64,000 nucleotides of DNA, taken from contig CAKTDA010000009.1 of assembly GCA_934541105.1 (NCBI GenBank), positions 52,502-116,501 on the forward strand. The letters run 5' to 3'. The notes under the pieces were generated by a model. That model ran no database searches. It worked only from the letters and a program-made list of their open reading frames with translations, and had not been told where the DNA came from. Positions 1 to 8,246 of this stretch are shown here, piece by piece. Both the position numbers and the translations under genes were made by a program. How positions within the stretch are numbered: position 1 is the stretch's first letter; every line of letters begins with the position of its first letter. The stretch is from an uncultured Luteitalea sp. Lineage in GTDB: Bacteria > Acidobacteriota > Vicinamibacteria > Vicinamibacterales > Vicinamibacteraceae.

Positions 1-455
1 CCGCGCAGCACGTTGTAGCGGGCCATCTGGTTGGCGTGCCACAACTGGTAGCCGGCATTGGCGAGCGCCCGCGCGAACGTCTCGGCCGACGCGTCGAGCC
101 CGTGCCGCTCGATGACGTCCACGAACGTGAGGTCCACGTAGACGTCGTCGTAGAGGCCGGGGCTGCGCTCGAAGGTCTCGCGCAGGTAGCCGCGATACCA
201 GGCAATCGGCGTGTCGTCGCCGATGAACGTCCCGTTGTACTTGAACTCCGTCGGGCCGCCGAACGTCACGCCAATCGTCTGCCCGGCCCAGCCCCCGCGG
301 ATCTTGTCGCGCAGCACGGCCTTCGACAGGCGCAGCTCCTGTGGCACGCCCGGTGAGGCAGCCGCGGCCTGTTGGGCCTCGACGACCGTGGCGAACGCGA
401 ACGGCAGCACGCTGCCGCCGAGCAGGACCATGAGGGCACGCATCGCTCGCTGCAT
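1..455 (-). CDS. ADP-ribosylglycohydrolase family protein (C-terminus beyond window)
   Basis: Only the first ~151 residues are inside the window; the gene runs off the left edge. After a hydrophobic N-terminus that looks like a signal peptide (cleavage near VEAQQ), the protein shows KIRGGWAGQTIGVTFGGP and later DDVYVDLTFVDVIERHG. These are typical of the secreted branch of the ADP-ribosylglycohydrolase family (PF03747), which removes ADP-ribose or related groups using a binuclear Mg site. The conserved aspartates of the D-D-V-Y-V-D-L stretch are present. The ATG at 453-455 is chosen because a -10-like TACCAT ends 7 nt upstream, the leaderless pattern seen across this window. Two in-frame ATGs follow (441-443 and further in). 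The family call is fairly sure; the substrate is unknown. Confidence 0.75.
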   Translation of the reverse strand, partial: MQRAMRALMVLLGGSVLPFAFATVVEAQQAAAASPGVPQELRLSKAVLRDKIRGGWAGQTIGVTFGGPTEFKYNGTFIGDDTPIAWYRGYLRETFERSPGLYDDVYVDLTFVDVIERHGLDASAETFARALANAGYQLWHANQMARYNVLR

Positions 456-462
456 GGCTGGG

Positions 463-468
463 ATGGTA
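463..468 (-). promoter_or_regulatory. -10 box TACCAT, leaderless start of the ADP-ribosylglycohydrolase gene
   Basis: On the minus strand TACCAT is followed by 7 nt and then the ATG at 455, which would place the start codon at or next to the transcription start. Confidence 0.5.
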
Positions 469-548
469 CGCCCGGTGTCAAATCGTGCGCACGCCCGGCG
501 TCGGCACGGAGCGGCACGCACGCAGCCCTTGCGGTGATGCCGTTCGTG

Positions 549-554
549 TAGATT
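549..554 (+). promoter_or_regulatory. -10 box TAGATT, leaderless start of the SigX5-like sigma gene
   Basis: TAGATT is followed by 7 nt and the ATG at 562 (4 nt to the alternative ATG at 559). This favours a start at 562. Confidence 0.45.
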
Positions 555-561
555 GCCCATG

Positions 562-1524
562 ATGCCCACCGCCAGCGACCTCGAACTGCACCGTTCCGCC
601 ATCACCGGCCACTGCTACCGGATGCTCGGTTCGGTCGTCGATGCCGATGATGCCGTGCAGGAGACGATGGTGAGGGCCTGGCGTCACCTCGATGCCTTCG
701 AGGGCCGATCGTCGCTGCGCACCTGGCTGTATCGCATCGCCACACGGGTCTGTCTCGATGCGTTGAGCGACCGCAAGCGGCGCCTGCGCTCGACCGAAGC
801 CGGCCCCGTCGGCACGATTCACGACCCGCTCGAGCCGCTGCCGGCATCCGCATGGATCGAGCCCATCCCGGATGTCGATGCCCTGCCGTCGGACGCAAAC
901 CCCCACGAGGCCGCCGTGCTCCGCCAGAGCCTGCGGCTGGCGTTCGTCGCTGCGCTGCAGCACCTTCCGCCGCGGCAGCGTGCGGTGCTGCTGCTCGTCG
1001 AAGTGCTCGGCTGGTCGGCGGCCGAGGTGGCAAGCGGCCTCGAGATGACGGTCGCCGCAGTGAACAGTGCACTCCAGCGCGCGCGTGCGACCCTCGCCAC
1101 GCGCGCCCCCGGCCGCCGCACCGACACGGCCTTGTCCACCGACGAGCAGGCGCTCGTGGACCGCTATGTCCACGCGTTCGAGCGCTACGATGTGGACGCC
1201 CTTGCGGCGCTCATGCACGAGGACGCGACGATGGCGATGCCGCCGTTCTCGCTGTGGCTGAAGGGCCGGGAACCGTTCTCGGCGTGGCTGCTCGGACGCG
1301 GTGCCGCGTGCCGCGGGTCGCGCCTGATCCCGATCGCGGCAAGCGGCCTGCCCGCGTTCGCGCAGTACAAGCCGGCCGGCGACGGCCGCTACGAACCGTG
1401 GGCGATCGTGGTGCTCGAGATCGAAGGCGGCCTCATCGCGGGCCAGACGTTCCATCTCGACACGGCCACGCTGTTCCCGCGTTTCGGCCTGCCGATGGCG
1501 ATCAGCGCGCCGACAACTCCTTGA
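562..1524 (+). CDS. ECF sigma factor with C-terminal SnoaL-like domain (SigX5/TIGR02960 type)
   Basis: About 320 aa. The N-terminal half carries sigma region 2 (AITGHCYRMLGSVVDADDAVQE, then a WLYRIATRVCLD core-binding helix) and region 4 (LPPRQRAVLLLVEVLGWSAAEVA, followed by an HTH with VNSALQRAR). After residue ~195 comes a SnoaL/NTF2-like domain (DEQALVDRYVHAFERYDVDALAALMHED), as in the ~320-aa TIGR02960 sigma factors. In related ECF families such an extension modulates sigma activity in place of a separate anti-sigma factor. No anti-sigma gene is adjacent. TTG 553 and ATG 559 are alternative starts. The 3' end overlaps the convergent hydrolase gene by 23 nt. Confidence 0.85.
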   Translation: MPTASDLELHRSAITGHCYRMLGSVVDADDAVQETMVRAWRHLDAFEGRSSLRTWLYRIATRVCLDALSDRKRRLRSTEAGPVGTIHDPLEPLPASAWIEPIPDVDALPSDANPHEAAVLRQSLRLAFVAALQHLPPRQRAVLLLVEVLGWSAAEVASGLEMTVAAVNSALQRARATLATRAPGRRTDTALSTDEQALVDRYVHAFERYDVDALAALMHEDATMAMPPFSLWLKGREPFSAWLLGRGAACRGSRLIPIAASGLPAFAQYKPAGDGRYEPWAIVVLEIEGGLIAGQTFHLDTATLFPRFGLPMAISAPTTP

Positions 1525-2620
1525 TCAGCGTGGTCTCCTTCGCGTCGTACGGCGTCCCGTCGGTGCGAAAGACCTCGTGGAACCACACGGACGGCTCGCG
1601 GCCCACGTAAGGCTTCCGCCACGAATCCCACGGCAGGTGCGTCTGCGACTTGCCCTGCACGAGCCCCCAGTTGATGGCGCCGACGTTGTGCGTCTTCAGG
1701 ACCGGCAGCGATCCCTGGAACGTACTGCCGTTGCCGCGTGCCATGTACTCGGTGCAGATGATCGGTCGCCCGTAGCCCTGCAACTGCTGGATGCGCACTT
1801 CGAGCTGCGGCGCTGGATCGTAGCTGTGGAACGTGATCACGTCCGAGAGCGCGAGCTGCAGCCGATCGACGGCGCTCAACTGATCGAGCTTCGACCAGTC
1901 GCCGCCACGCCACAACCCGCTCGTCAACGGCTGCACGGGATTGCCCGCGCGCACCCAGGCGAACACCTGCGGCAGCAGCGCGAGCACCAGCTCGCCCTTG
2001 TTCTTCGGCTCCAGGCTCGCGTACGCGGGGTCGTTCATGTTGTCCACCTCGTTCCAGAGGTCCCACGCGAGCACGCGCTCGTCCTTGCCGAATCGTGAGA
2101 CGACGGCCTTCACGTACGTCTCGAGCCGCGGCCACTGCGCCGGATCCTCGAGGGCGACCTTGCCGGGGCCCTGCACCCAGCCGGAGTTGTGGACGCCGGG
2201 GCGCGGAGGGCGCTGCGGCCCGACTGCGGGGAACGGATCCCACACCGAGTCGAACAGCACGAGCATCGGCCTGATGCGGTGCCGCGCCGCAATCGCGAGG
2301 AAGCGATCGACGCGCCCGAGGAATCCGTCGGGGTCCTGCTGGTACGCGAGGTCGTGCAGGAACACGCGCATCGTATTCATGCCGATTGCTGCCGCCCATC
2401 CGAGCTCGAGATCGATCCGATCGGGGTCGAACGTCTCGGGCTGCCACATCTCGATCTGGTTGATGGCCGTCGCCGGCACGTAGTTGGCGCCGACGAGGAA
2501 GCCCTGTCGCGCGTACCACTCCCGCGCCCGCTCGGCGGTCCAGCGATCCTCGGCAGCGGCTGCCGCGGCATGCGCCACGAGCACGAGCGCCACCACGATC
2601 CGCAATGCGACATTCCTCAT
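1502..2620 (-). CDS. secreted GH5-like glycoside hydrolase
   Basis: About 372 aa with a signal peptide (RIVVALVLVAHAAAAAAE). The mature part is a TIM-barrel cellulase-like fold. The acid/base Glu is in DLWNEVDN and the likely nucleophile Glu in IICTEYMARG, the clan GH-A arrangement of Glu residues at the ends of strands 4 and 7. It resembles proteins annotated as 1,4-beta-xylanase or cellulase, but the substrate cannot be read from the sequence. The ATG at 2620 is chosen because a strong Shine-Dalgarno (GGGAGGGG) lies just upstream, unlike many leaderless neighbours. It lies 16 nt downstream of bshA on the same strand and may be read through from it. Confidence 0.75.
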   Translation of the reverse strand: MRNVALRIVVALVLVAHAAAAAAEDRWTAERAREWYARQGFLVGANYVPATAINQIEMWQPETFDPDRIDLELGWAAAIGMNTMRVFLHDLAYQQDPDGFLGRVDRFLAIAARHRIRPMLVLFDSVWDPFPAVGPQRPPRPGVHNSGWVQGPGKVALEDPAQWPRLETYVKAVVSRFGKDERVLAWDLWNEVDNMNDPAYASLEPKNKGELVLALLPQVFAWVRAGNPVQPLTSGLWRGGDWSKLDQLSAVDRLQLALSDVITFHSYDPAPQLEVRIQQLQGYGRPIICTEYMARGNGSTFQGSLPVLKTHNVGAINWGLVQGKSQTHLPWDSWRKPYVGREPSVWFHEVFRTDGTPYDAKETTLIKELSAR

Positions 2621-2636
2621 CGACACGTCCCCTCCC

Positions 2637-3779
2637 TCACCGTCGCCCACTGGCGATGACTTCTTCGTAGAACTGCTCGTATCGCGGCACGACCGCCTCC
2701 TGCCTGAAGCGCTCCCGCGCATCGCCGGCAGCCGTGCGGCCCATCGCCTGGCGTCGCTCCGGATCCTCGAGGAGCGCCAGCGCGGCGTCGGCCATGCCGG
2801 CCGTATCGTCGGGCGCGCGCAGGTGCCCGGTCACGCCCTCGGTCACGACCTCCGGAAGCCCGCCGACGCGCGAGGCAATCACCGGCACTTCGCACGCCAT
2901 CGCCTCGAGCGCGGACAGGCCGAAGCTCTCCTGCGCGGACGGCAGCAGGAAGAGATCGGCAACCGCAAGCCACGGCAGCGGATCCGGCTGCTCACCCGCG
3001 AAGACAACGTCGGCGGTGAGGCCGAGCGACGCCGCGAGCGCCTCGACGCGAGGGCGCTCGGGCCCGTCGCCGACGAGCACGAGGCGCGCCGGCAGCCGCT
3101 CCCTGACGCGGCGGAAGACGTCCACCACGGCGTCGAGCCGCTTGACCGGCCTGAAGTTCGACGTGTGCAGCAGGATCGCGGCGTTCCCGGGCCCGGCAAG
3201 CCGCGCGCGCAGTTCCGGGTCGGGCCGGCGGCGATAGCGCGAGACGTCGAGGAAGTTCGGGATGACGCGGATGTCGCGGGTGATGCCGAGCGTCGCGTTG
3301 GTGTCGCGCGCGAGGCTCTCCGAGACGGCCGTCACGCCGTGCGACTGCTCGATCGAGAACGCGACCGCCGAGGAGTACGACGGGTCGCTGCCGACGAGCG
3401 TGATGTCGGTGCCGTGCAGGGTCGTAATCGTGCGGGGGATGACGCCGCCCGACGCCGAGAGCATCTGGTCGGCAAGGTACGCGGCCGTGGCGTGCGGCAC
3501 GGCGTAGTGCGCATGCACGATGTCGAGGCAGCGTTCGCGGGCCACGCGCACGATCGTGTTGGCGAGCGCGAGCAGGTACTGCGGCTCGAGGAACAGCGGA
3601 TACGGCGGGGCCGTCACCGGTTCGAACGAGAAGCGGGCCTCGCCCTCGCGCCAGCGGAACGGCCGCTCGCGGCTGATCAGGTGCACTTCGTGCCCGCGCC
3701 TCGCGAGGGCACGACCGAGCTCGGTGGCCACGACACCACTGCCGCCGACCGAGGCGTAGCAGACGATGCCGATGTTCAC
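2637..3779 (-). CDS. bshA: N-acetyl-alpha-D-glucosaminyl L-malate synthase (bacillithiol step 1)
   Basis: A GT4 glycosyltransferase of 380 aa. It starts NIGIVCYASVGGSGVVATEL, the nucleotide-sugar fold entry typical of BshA, continues with VHAHYAVPHATAAYLA and TTLHGTDITLVG, and has the C-terminal EX7E-type motif ESFGLSALEAMACEVPVIA. BshA joins UDP-GlcNAc to L-malate, the first step of bacillithiol synthesis in the cytoplasm. The GTG start at 3777-3779 overlaps the stop of bshB1, so the two are translationally coupled and in pathway order. bshC, the last enzyme, is not in the window. High confidence from both motifs and neighbour. Confidence 0.93.
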   Translation of the reverse strand: MNIGIVCYASVGGSGVVATELGRALARRGHEVHLISRERPFRWREGEARFSFEPVTAPPYPLFLEPQYLLALANTIVRVARERCLDIVHAHYAVPHATAAYLADQMLSASGGVIPRTITTLHGTDITLVGSDPSYSSAVAFSIEQSHGVTAVSESLARDTNATLGITRDIRVIPNFLDVSRYRRRPDPELRARLAGPGNAAILLHTSNFRPVKRLDAVVDVFRRVRERLPARLVLVGDGPERPRVEALAASLGLTADVVFAGEQPDPLPWLAVADLFLLPSAQESFGLSALEAMACEVPVIASRVGGLPEVVTEGVTGHLRAPDDTAGMADAALALLEDPERRQAMGRTAAGDARERFRQEAVVPRYEQFYEEVIASGRR

Positions 3780-4480
3780 GCGAGGTCCTTGAGCAGTCCC
3801 GCGCGCATCAGCGGTTCGCGGACGACGAGCCCCTCGGCAAAGGCCACCCCGGCCAGCACGCCGAACTGGGCGTCGCGGCTCTCGATCAACTGGCGGTATC
3901 CGGAGCCGACAAGTCGCGTCGGCACCGCCGAGGGATCGGTCGGCGAGAACTGGCTGCGATGGCAGTCGAGCGCCGCGCGCTTGATGTCGTACACCGTCGA
4001 GACGTCCACGACGAACGAGGGCGGCGCGCTGTCGTTGATGAAGTAGTAGCAGACCCACTCGGGCCGCCACGCGGGATGGTCCGTCTCGTAACGGCGCAGG
4101 CCACTGCGGTGGCACGCGGTGCCGAGCACCTGGCTTGCCGCGACGTGATCCGGATGACGGTCCTGCCAGTACGGAAGGGCCACGGTGCGCGGACGCAGCC
4201 GGCGGATGCAGTCCACCGCCGCCCGCAGTTGATCGGGCGCGCCGGTGATGCCGCCGTCGGGCCACCCGAGATTCTCGCGGACGACCACGCCCAGCACCTG
4301 CGCGGCAGCCTGCGCCTCCGCGAGCCGCTCCTCGGGGGTGCCGTTGCTCCCGAGTTCGCCCGCCGTGAGGTCGCACAACCCGACGCGGTGCCCCGCGGCG
4401 GCGTGACGCGCCACGCAGCCGCCGAGCCCGATCTCGATGTCGTCGGGATGGGCACCGAAGGCCAGGACGTCGAGTGGCAT
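3776..4480 (-). CDS. bshB1: bacillithiol biosynthesis deacetylase BshB1
   Basis: A PIG-L/LmbE-type zinc deacetylase of 234 aa. It has the AHPDDIEIGLGG metal motif near the N-terminus, ALPYWQDRHPDHVAASQ (the HPDH motif) in the middle and HRSQF towards the C-terminus, as in BshB1. It removes the acetyl group from GlcNAc-malate made by BshA. The start is set at ATG 4480, not the upstream in-frame GTG at 4489, because TACAGT lies 7 nt before it and the GTG would overlap that box. It is first gene of the bshB1-bshA operon (4-nt overlap). Confidence 0.92.
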   Translation of the reverse strand: MPLDVLAFGAHPDDIEIGLGGCVARHAAAGHRVGLCDLTAGELGSNGTPEERLAEAQAAAQVLGVVVRENLGWPDGGITGAPDQLRAAVDCIRRLRPRTVALPYWQDRHPDHVAASQVLGTACHRSGLRRYETDHPAWRPEWVCYYFINDSAPPSFVVDVSTVYDIKRAALDCHRSQFSPTDPSAVPTRLVGSGYRQLIESRDAQFGVLAGVAFAEGLVVREPLMRAGLLKDLA

Positions 4481-4487
4481 GTGCGTC

Positions 4488-4493
4488 ACTGTA
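4488..4493 (-). promoter_or_regulatory. -10 box TACAGT, leaderless start of bshB1
   Basis: TACAGT is followed by 7 nt and ATG 4480 on the minus strand. It is the probable promoter of the bacillithiol operon. Confidence 0.5.
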
Positions 4494-4522
4494 CTCCGAC
4501 AAGAAACGGGAACGACACGGCC

Positions 4523-5815
4523 TCAGCGCCAGCCGCCGAACAGGTCCTGCCAGCAGGCGGCGACCTCGTCGCGCTGCGCCTGCGGAATCCCGGGCTCGAA
4601 TGGCAGGACGTCGGCCGTGGCGAGATCGTCGAGCCACGTCGCAATCGCACCGACATCGGCGGCAATCACGTCCGCCGACACGCGCGACACATCATCGTCT
4701 GGCCGGTGGTGGAAGAAGCGGCCTGCGTCGCAGTTGACGCGGTAGTGGAACACTCCCGGGAGGCCCGCAGCCACGAACGGGAAGTGATCGGCATACGGCA
4801 CCACGCCCGTGTGCGTCCGGTAGTACCGGCCCGCGGCATGGAAGTGCGGCCGGAACGACGCCTCGAACGAGGGGTCCCCGTTGATGTACAGCTCGAGCCA
4901 CCCGAGGTGCGAGCCGAAGCTGTCGAGGTTGTACATCGCGCGCCCCCGCGCCTCGATCTCGGCCCGATGACGACGCACGTAGGCGGCCGAGCCGACCGAG
5001 AGCTGCTCCTCGGCGCCGAAGGAGATGAGGCGGATCGTGCGGCGTCGCGGCCTGTCGTGCAGCAGCCGCGCGAGTTCGAGCACACCGACAACGCCGGAGC
5101 CGTTGTCGTCGGCGCCGGGCGAGCCGGCCTGTGTGTCGTGGTGCGCGCTCGCGTAGAGGATGTCGTCGGCGAGGTCGGTGCCGGGCAGGTCGATGACGAC
5201 GTTCTGGGACGTCGCGGGCGTCATGCCGCCGGCGACACGGCAGCGCGCGTGCGTCGCGCCCGCGGCCACCCAGTCCCACGCGTCCCGGTGTGCGACGTTG
5301 AGCGTCGGCACGGCACCGATGGCCGCCGTGTACTCGGGGAACATGCCGTCGGCAAGCGGCGTGGCGCCCGGGTAGCGCGTGTCGACCATCAGCAGGAAGG
5401 CCGGGCCGGCATCCATCAGCCTCGCGTAAGAGGCGCGTGACTCGATGTGCGTGCCGAGATGGATCACGGCGCGCCCCCGCAGGTCGCCCAGATCGGCCCG
5501 CTGGTAGTCGGTCGGCGTGAGCACCGCGAGCGGTGCCTCGCGCCACTCGCCATCGGTGCCGGGCGTGCTGCTGAACAGCGAGCACGGGAACGGCCGCCAG
5601 TCGCCGTGCACCCGAATCTCGAGCTGTTCGGCCGTCACATCACGCGACTTCACGGGGAACGTCTCGTCGTGGACCGCAAGGCCGAGGACCTCGGCCGTCG
5701 TGATCACGTGGTCCGCGGCGGCGCGCTCGCCCGGCGTGCCGGCGAGGCGGATGCCGATGTCGTTGGCCAGGACGTGCAGGTCGCGCGCAATGCGGTCTGG
5801 GGAGGCAGTCAGCAT
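4523..5815 (-). CDS. M28 family zinc aminopeptidase-like protein
   Basis: 430 aa. The C-terminal half has the M28 metal-site series: ASAHHDTQAGSPGADDNGSG (His and bridging Asp), SFGAEEQLSVGS (catalytic Glu and metal Glu), and DHFPFVAAGLPG (Asp/His). The N-terminal ~200 residues include a PA-like insert (LRGRAVIHLGT). No clear signal peptide is visible with the start used, so it may be cytoplasmic. ATG 5815 is preferred over the first in-frame ATG (5845) because TATGCT lies exactly 6 nt upstream. It is divergent from the HAD gene, with the two leaderless promoters back to back. The peptide substrate is unknown. Confidence 0.82.
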   Translation of the reverse strand: MLTASPDRIARDLHVLANDIGIRLAGTPGERAAADHVITTAEVLGLAVHDETFPVKSRDVTAEQLEIRVHGDWRPFPCSLFSSTPGTDGEWREAPLAVLTPTDYQRADLGDLRGRAVIHLGTHIESRASYARLMDAGPAFLLMVDTRYPGATPLADGMFPEYTAAIGAVPTLNVAHRDAWDWVAAGATHARCRVAGGMTPATSQNVVIDLPGTDLADDILYASAHHDTQAGSPGADDNGSGVVGVLELARLLHDRPRRRTIRLISFGAEEQLSVGSAAYVRRHRAEIEARGRAMYNLDSFGSHLGWLELYINGDPSFEASFRPHFHAAGRYYRTHTGVVPYADHFPFVAAGLPGVFHYRVNCDAGRFFHHRPDDDVSRVSADVIAADVGAIATWLDDLATADVLPFEPGIPQAQRDEVAACWQDLFGGWR

Positions 5816-5821
5816 CCGGGC

Positions 5822-5827
5822 AGCATA
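5822..5827 (-). promoter_or_regulatory. -10 box TATGCT, leaderless start of the M28 peptidase
   Basis: TATGCT is followed by 6 nt and ATG 5815 on the minus strand. Confidence 0.5.
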
Positions 5828-5895
5828 CCCTCGTGAGAGCGTCACCCGTCGCCCGTCGCAGGCGTCGGACTTGTCCGACGGGCGCCGCCCCGTCC

Positions 5896-5901
5896 TATGA
5901 T
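5896..5901 (+). promoter_or_regulatory. -10 box TATGAT, leaderless start of the HAD hydrolase
   Basis: TATGAT is followed by 6 nt and a GTG at 5908, which is also where HAD family homology begins. Confidence 0.55.
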
Positions 5902-5907
5902 CGCGTC

Positions 5908-6516
5908 GTGGCGAAGCGACCCGACGTGCTGCTGTTCGATCTGGGCGGCGTGCTGCTTGATTTCTCCGGCGTCGAGGAACTCGCCCGGCTGCTGCCGGCG
6001 CCGATGACGGCCGACGCGATCAAGGCACGCTGGATTGCCTGTCCGTATTCGACCGCCTATGGCAGCGGCGAAATCGACGACGCGGCGTTCGCGCAACGGT
6101 TCCTCGCTGACTGGGGCATCGACATGCCGCCTGCGGCGTTCCTCGCGGAGTACCGATCGTGGGCGCGCGGCTGGCTCCCGGGAGCCACGGAACTGCTCGA
6201 CGAACTGCGGCCGCAGTTCCGGCTCGCGGCACTGAGCAACTCCAACGCCGCGCACTGGACGCGCGTCGTGGACGACCTCGGTCTCGCGGATCGGGTGGAG
6301 GTGGCGCTCTCGTCGCACGAGATTGGCGTCCGCAAGCCCGACCCGCGCGCGTTCGCGATTGCGCTGGACCGGCTCCAGGTGCCTGCAGCCGACGTGCTGT
6401 TCTTCGACGATGCGGCGGGCAACGTGGCGGCGGCGCGTGAAGTGGGGATGCAGGCGGCCCTTGTCGACGGACCGGCCGCCATCCGGCGCCACCTGCGTGA
6501 GTCCGGTTGGCTCTGA
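5908..6516 (+). CDS. HAD-superfamily (subfamily IA) hydrolase
   Basis: 202 aa. Motif I is FDLGGVLLDFSG (the second Asp of the usual DxD is replaced by Gly: D-L-G, as in the YihX-like group), motif II LAALSNSN, motif III Lys in VRKPDP and motif IV FFDDAAGN. The cap is alpha-helical. It resembles YihX/epoxide-hydrolase-N-terminal-like HADs. The nucleophile Asp is present, but the loss of the general acid Asp suggests weak or altered phosphatase activity. The GTG start agrees with both the -10 spacing and the start of homology; an upstream extension in the same frame is arginine-rich and not conserved-looking. Confidence 0.8.
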   Translation: MAKRPDVLLFDLGGVLLDFSGVEELARLLPAPMTADAIKARWIACPYSTAYGSGEIDDAAFAQRFLADWGIDMPPAAFLAEYRSWARGWLPGATELLDELRPQFRLAALSNSNAAHWTRVVDDLGLADRVEVALSSHEIGVRKPDPRAFAIALDRLQVPAADVLFFDDAAGNVAAAREVGMQAALVDGPAAIRRHLRESGWL

Positions 6517-6529
6517 GGGCGGCCTGCCG

Positions 6530-6559
6530 TTGACCGGCAGCGCGGCCGCACAGTACACT
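6530..6559 (+). promoter_or_regulatory. sigma-70 promoter of tRNA-Asn
   Basis: TTGACC (6530-6535), an 18-nt spacer and TACACT (6554-6559), about 60 nt before the tRNA. Confidence 0.55.
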
Positions 6560-6622
6560 GCGTGTTCGTGCCCGGGCCATTCCGGGTGCGCGTGTCCGGC
6601 TCGCCGGCGCGTCTCCCCGAGT

Positions 6623-6699
<77 letters not shown>

Positions 6700-6704
6700 C
6701 CTGG

Positions 6705-7020
6705 CCTTCGGCCGGAATGGCACCCCAGGTCGTCTTCAGGCTCGCCCCGACTCGCTCCGCTCATCGTTGCGAGCTCGAATCCTCGCGAGAGACCGTCCTC
6801 ACCTTCGGCCGGAATGGCACCCCAAGTCGCCTTCAGGCTCGGCCCGACTCGCTCCGCTCATCGTTGCGAGCTCGAATCCTCACACAAGCAACCCTGCTCC
6901 GACCGGAATCGCACCCCAGGTCCTCTTCAGGCTCGCCCCGACTCGCTCCGCTCATCGTTGCGAGCTCGAATCCTCCTCACGAGAGCAACCCTCCTCACCT
7001 TCGGACGGAATGGCACCTCA
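6705..7020 (+). repeat. degenerate tandem repeat (~93-102-bp unit, three copies plus a partial) downstream of tRNA-Asn
   Basis: The block beginning TTCGGCCGGAATGGCACC recurs near 6705, 6803, ~6897 and ~6998. Each of the first three copies continues with CTTCAGGCTCG, then GACTCGCTCCGCTCATCG and GCGAGCTCGAATCCTC. The last piece can fold as a 5-bp stem around a CTCGAAT loop, like a tRNA T-arm, and resembles the 3' half of the adjacent tRNA. No ORF with a recognisable product fits. The copies may be degenerate duplications of the tRNA 3' region, or an RNA processing element. Confidence 0.75.
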
Positions 7021-7029
7021 GGGGCGCCT

Positions 7030-7295
7030 TCAGACTCGACGGTCTCGCGTGGGCTTGGCGGTTCGAAGATGGCGGGATGCGTCGCGATCCGCAGGACGCC
7101 CGACAGCACCGGCTCGAACAGCGCGACGGACTCGGTGCCGTTCAGCGCATTCTGCAGCCCGTTGCCTCCGAACGTCGGCAGACGAACCGGCGGCCGGCGC
7201 CTGGCGCGTCCCTCCGCCAAACGGGCGCGGAGCGCTTCCTCCACGAGAGCCTTCGGCGCGAGCGCGGCGAACCCTCCTACGCCGTCGTCTGTCAG
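7030..7295 (-). pseudogene. decayed VapBC toxin-antitoxin remnant
   Basis: Directly after the methyltransferase stop, on the same strand, the sequence reads KALVEEALRARLA and then VRLPTFGGNGLQ. This is the C-terminal pattern of small VapB (DUF2191-like) antitoxins, which usually continue with a PGVDL-type tail. Instead it runs into EPVLSGVLRIATHPAIFEPP, matching the middle of VapC toxins; compare VVLSGFLRIVTNPRIFEPA in the intact VapC at 47861-48289. The N-terminus of the antitoxin, the VapC N-terminal Asp and the VapC C-terminus are all missing, so the module is dead. Confidence 0.65.
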
Positions 7296-8149
7296 CGCGC
7301 ACGGTGTCCGATGACGAGCAGGAACTCGTAGGGGACCTCGACGCGACCGCCGTCCCGGCAGCCGCTCCACCGGACGATGGCGTCCGAGAACGCTCGGTCG
7401 AGCGCCTCTCGCCTCTCTGGCGTCGCCTGCAGATTCCTGCGGATCGCAACCAGTGGGGGGAACGTGTCCTGGAAGAGCCGCACGTAGTCCTGGAGCCCCG
7501 GGGCCCGCTCCACGTAGGTGTGCCGCGTCATCGTCAGCGCGCTCACGCGAGCGCGAAACAGGTCGCGCACGTGCGCCTCGTCTCCCCATGACACTGGCGG
7601 CGACGCACCTGGTGGTGGAGGTGGCAGGTATGGAGCGAGCAGCGCAAAGAACTCGCCGCCAATCCCTTCCGGCGTGAACGCGATGAGCCCGATGGTGCCG
7701 GCGGGCCGGCAGACGCGGACGAGCTCGTCCGCGACGCGCTGGTGCTGCGGCGCGAACATGGCGCCGAGGCAGGAGGTGACCACGTCGAACGAATGGTCGG
7801 CGAACGGGAGCGCCTCCGCGTCGCCCTCCATCCACTCGAGGTCGACGCCCGCCTCCGCCGCGCCACGCCGGCCCGCGACGAAATGCTCGGGCGTCAGATC
7901 GGACGCCACCACCGAGGCGCCCTTCAGGGCCGCGCGGATGGCGACGTTCCCCGTCCCGGCTGCCACATCGAGGACGCGCTGGCCCGCCTGAATGCCGCAC
8001 GCATCCGCCAGCAGCGAACCCAGCTCCCACACGGTCGCGCGTGCGAATCGGTCGTAGTCGCCCATGGCCCACATGGCGCGCTGAACCGCCTTCGCCGCGC
8101 GATCACTGTCGGTCGAGTGGAACGCAGTCCCGCGTGCGTGAGGTGCCAT
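7292..8149 (-). CDS. class I SAM-dependent methyltransferase (UbiE-like)
   Basis: 285 aa. The SAM-binding motif I is VLDVAAGTGNVAIRAA, followed by VVASDLTPEHF (acidic loop) and EGDAEALPFADHSFDVV (motif II), typical of the UbiE/Coq5-like Methyltransf_11 group. The substrate is not readable. The start at 8149 is supported by TAGCGT 7 nt upstream; GGAAGG between them could also act as a Shine-Dalgarno, so leaderless versus leadered is unresolved here. It is divergent from the AraC regulator. Confidence 0.82.
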   Translation of the reverse strand: MAPHARGTAFHSTDSDRAAKAVQRAMWAMGDYDRFARATVWELGSLLADACGIQAGQRVLDVAAGTGNVAIRAALKGASVVASDLTPEHFVAGRRGAAEAGVDLEWMEGDAEALPFADHSFDVVTSCLGAMFAPQHQRVADELVRVCRPAGTIGLIAFTPEGIGGEFFALLAPYLPPPPPGASPPVSWGDEAHVRDLFRARVSALTMTRHTYVERAPGLQDYVRLFQDTFPPLVAIRRNLQATPERREALDRAFSDAIVRWSGCRDGGRVEVPYEFLLVIGHRAR

Positions 8150-8156
8150 GCCTTCC

Positions 8157-8162
8157 ACGCTA
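8157..8162 (-). promoter_or_regulatory. -10 box TAGCGT upstream of the methyltransferase
   Basis: TAGCGT is followed by 7 nt (GGAAGGC) and ATG 8149. The spacer is also SD-like. Confidence 0.35.
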
Positions 8163-8233
8163 GAAGACCCTGCTGCCCGTTGCCAGCTCCGGGCGTCCGG
8201 GTTGTCTGCTCCACGGTCCGTGATTGACGCAGG

Positions 8234-8239
8234 TATGAT
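8234..8239 (+). promoter_or_regulatory. -10 box TATGAT, leaderless start of the AraC regulator
   Basis: TATGAT is followed by 7 nt and ATG 8247. This argues against the in-frame ATGs at 8235 and 8238, which lie inside the box. Confidence 0.5.
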
Positions 8240-8246
8240 GCCGCGC

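Noticed and set aside
6705..7020. Additional tRNA genes in the tandem repeat
   Set aside because: Only the T-arm-like piece is present; acceptor, D and anticodon arms cannot be built.
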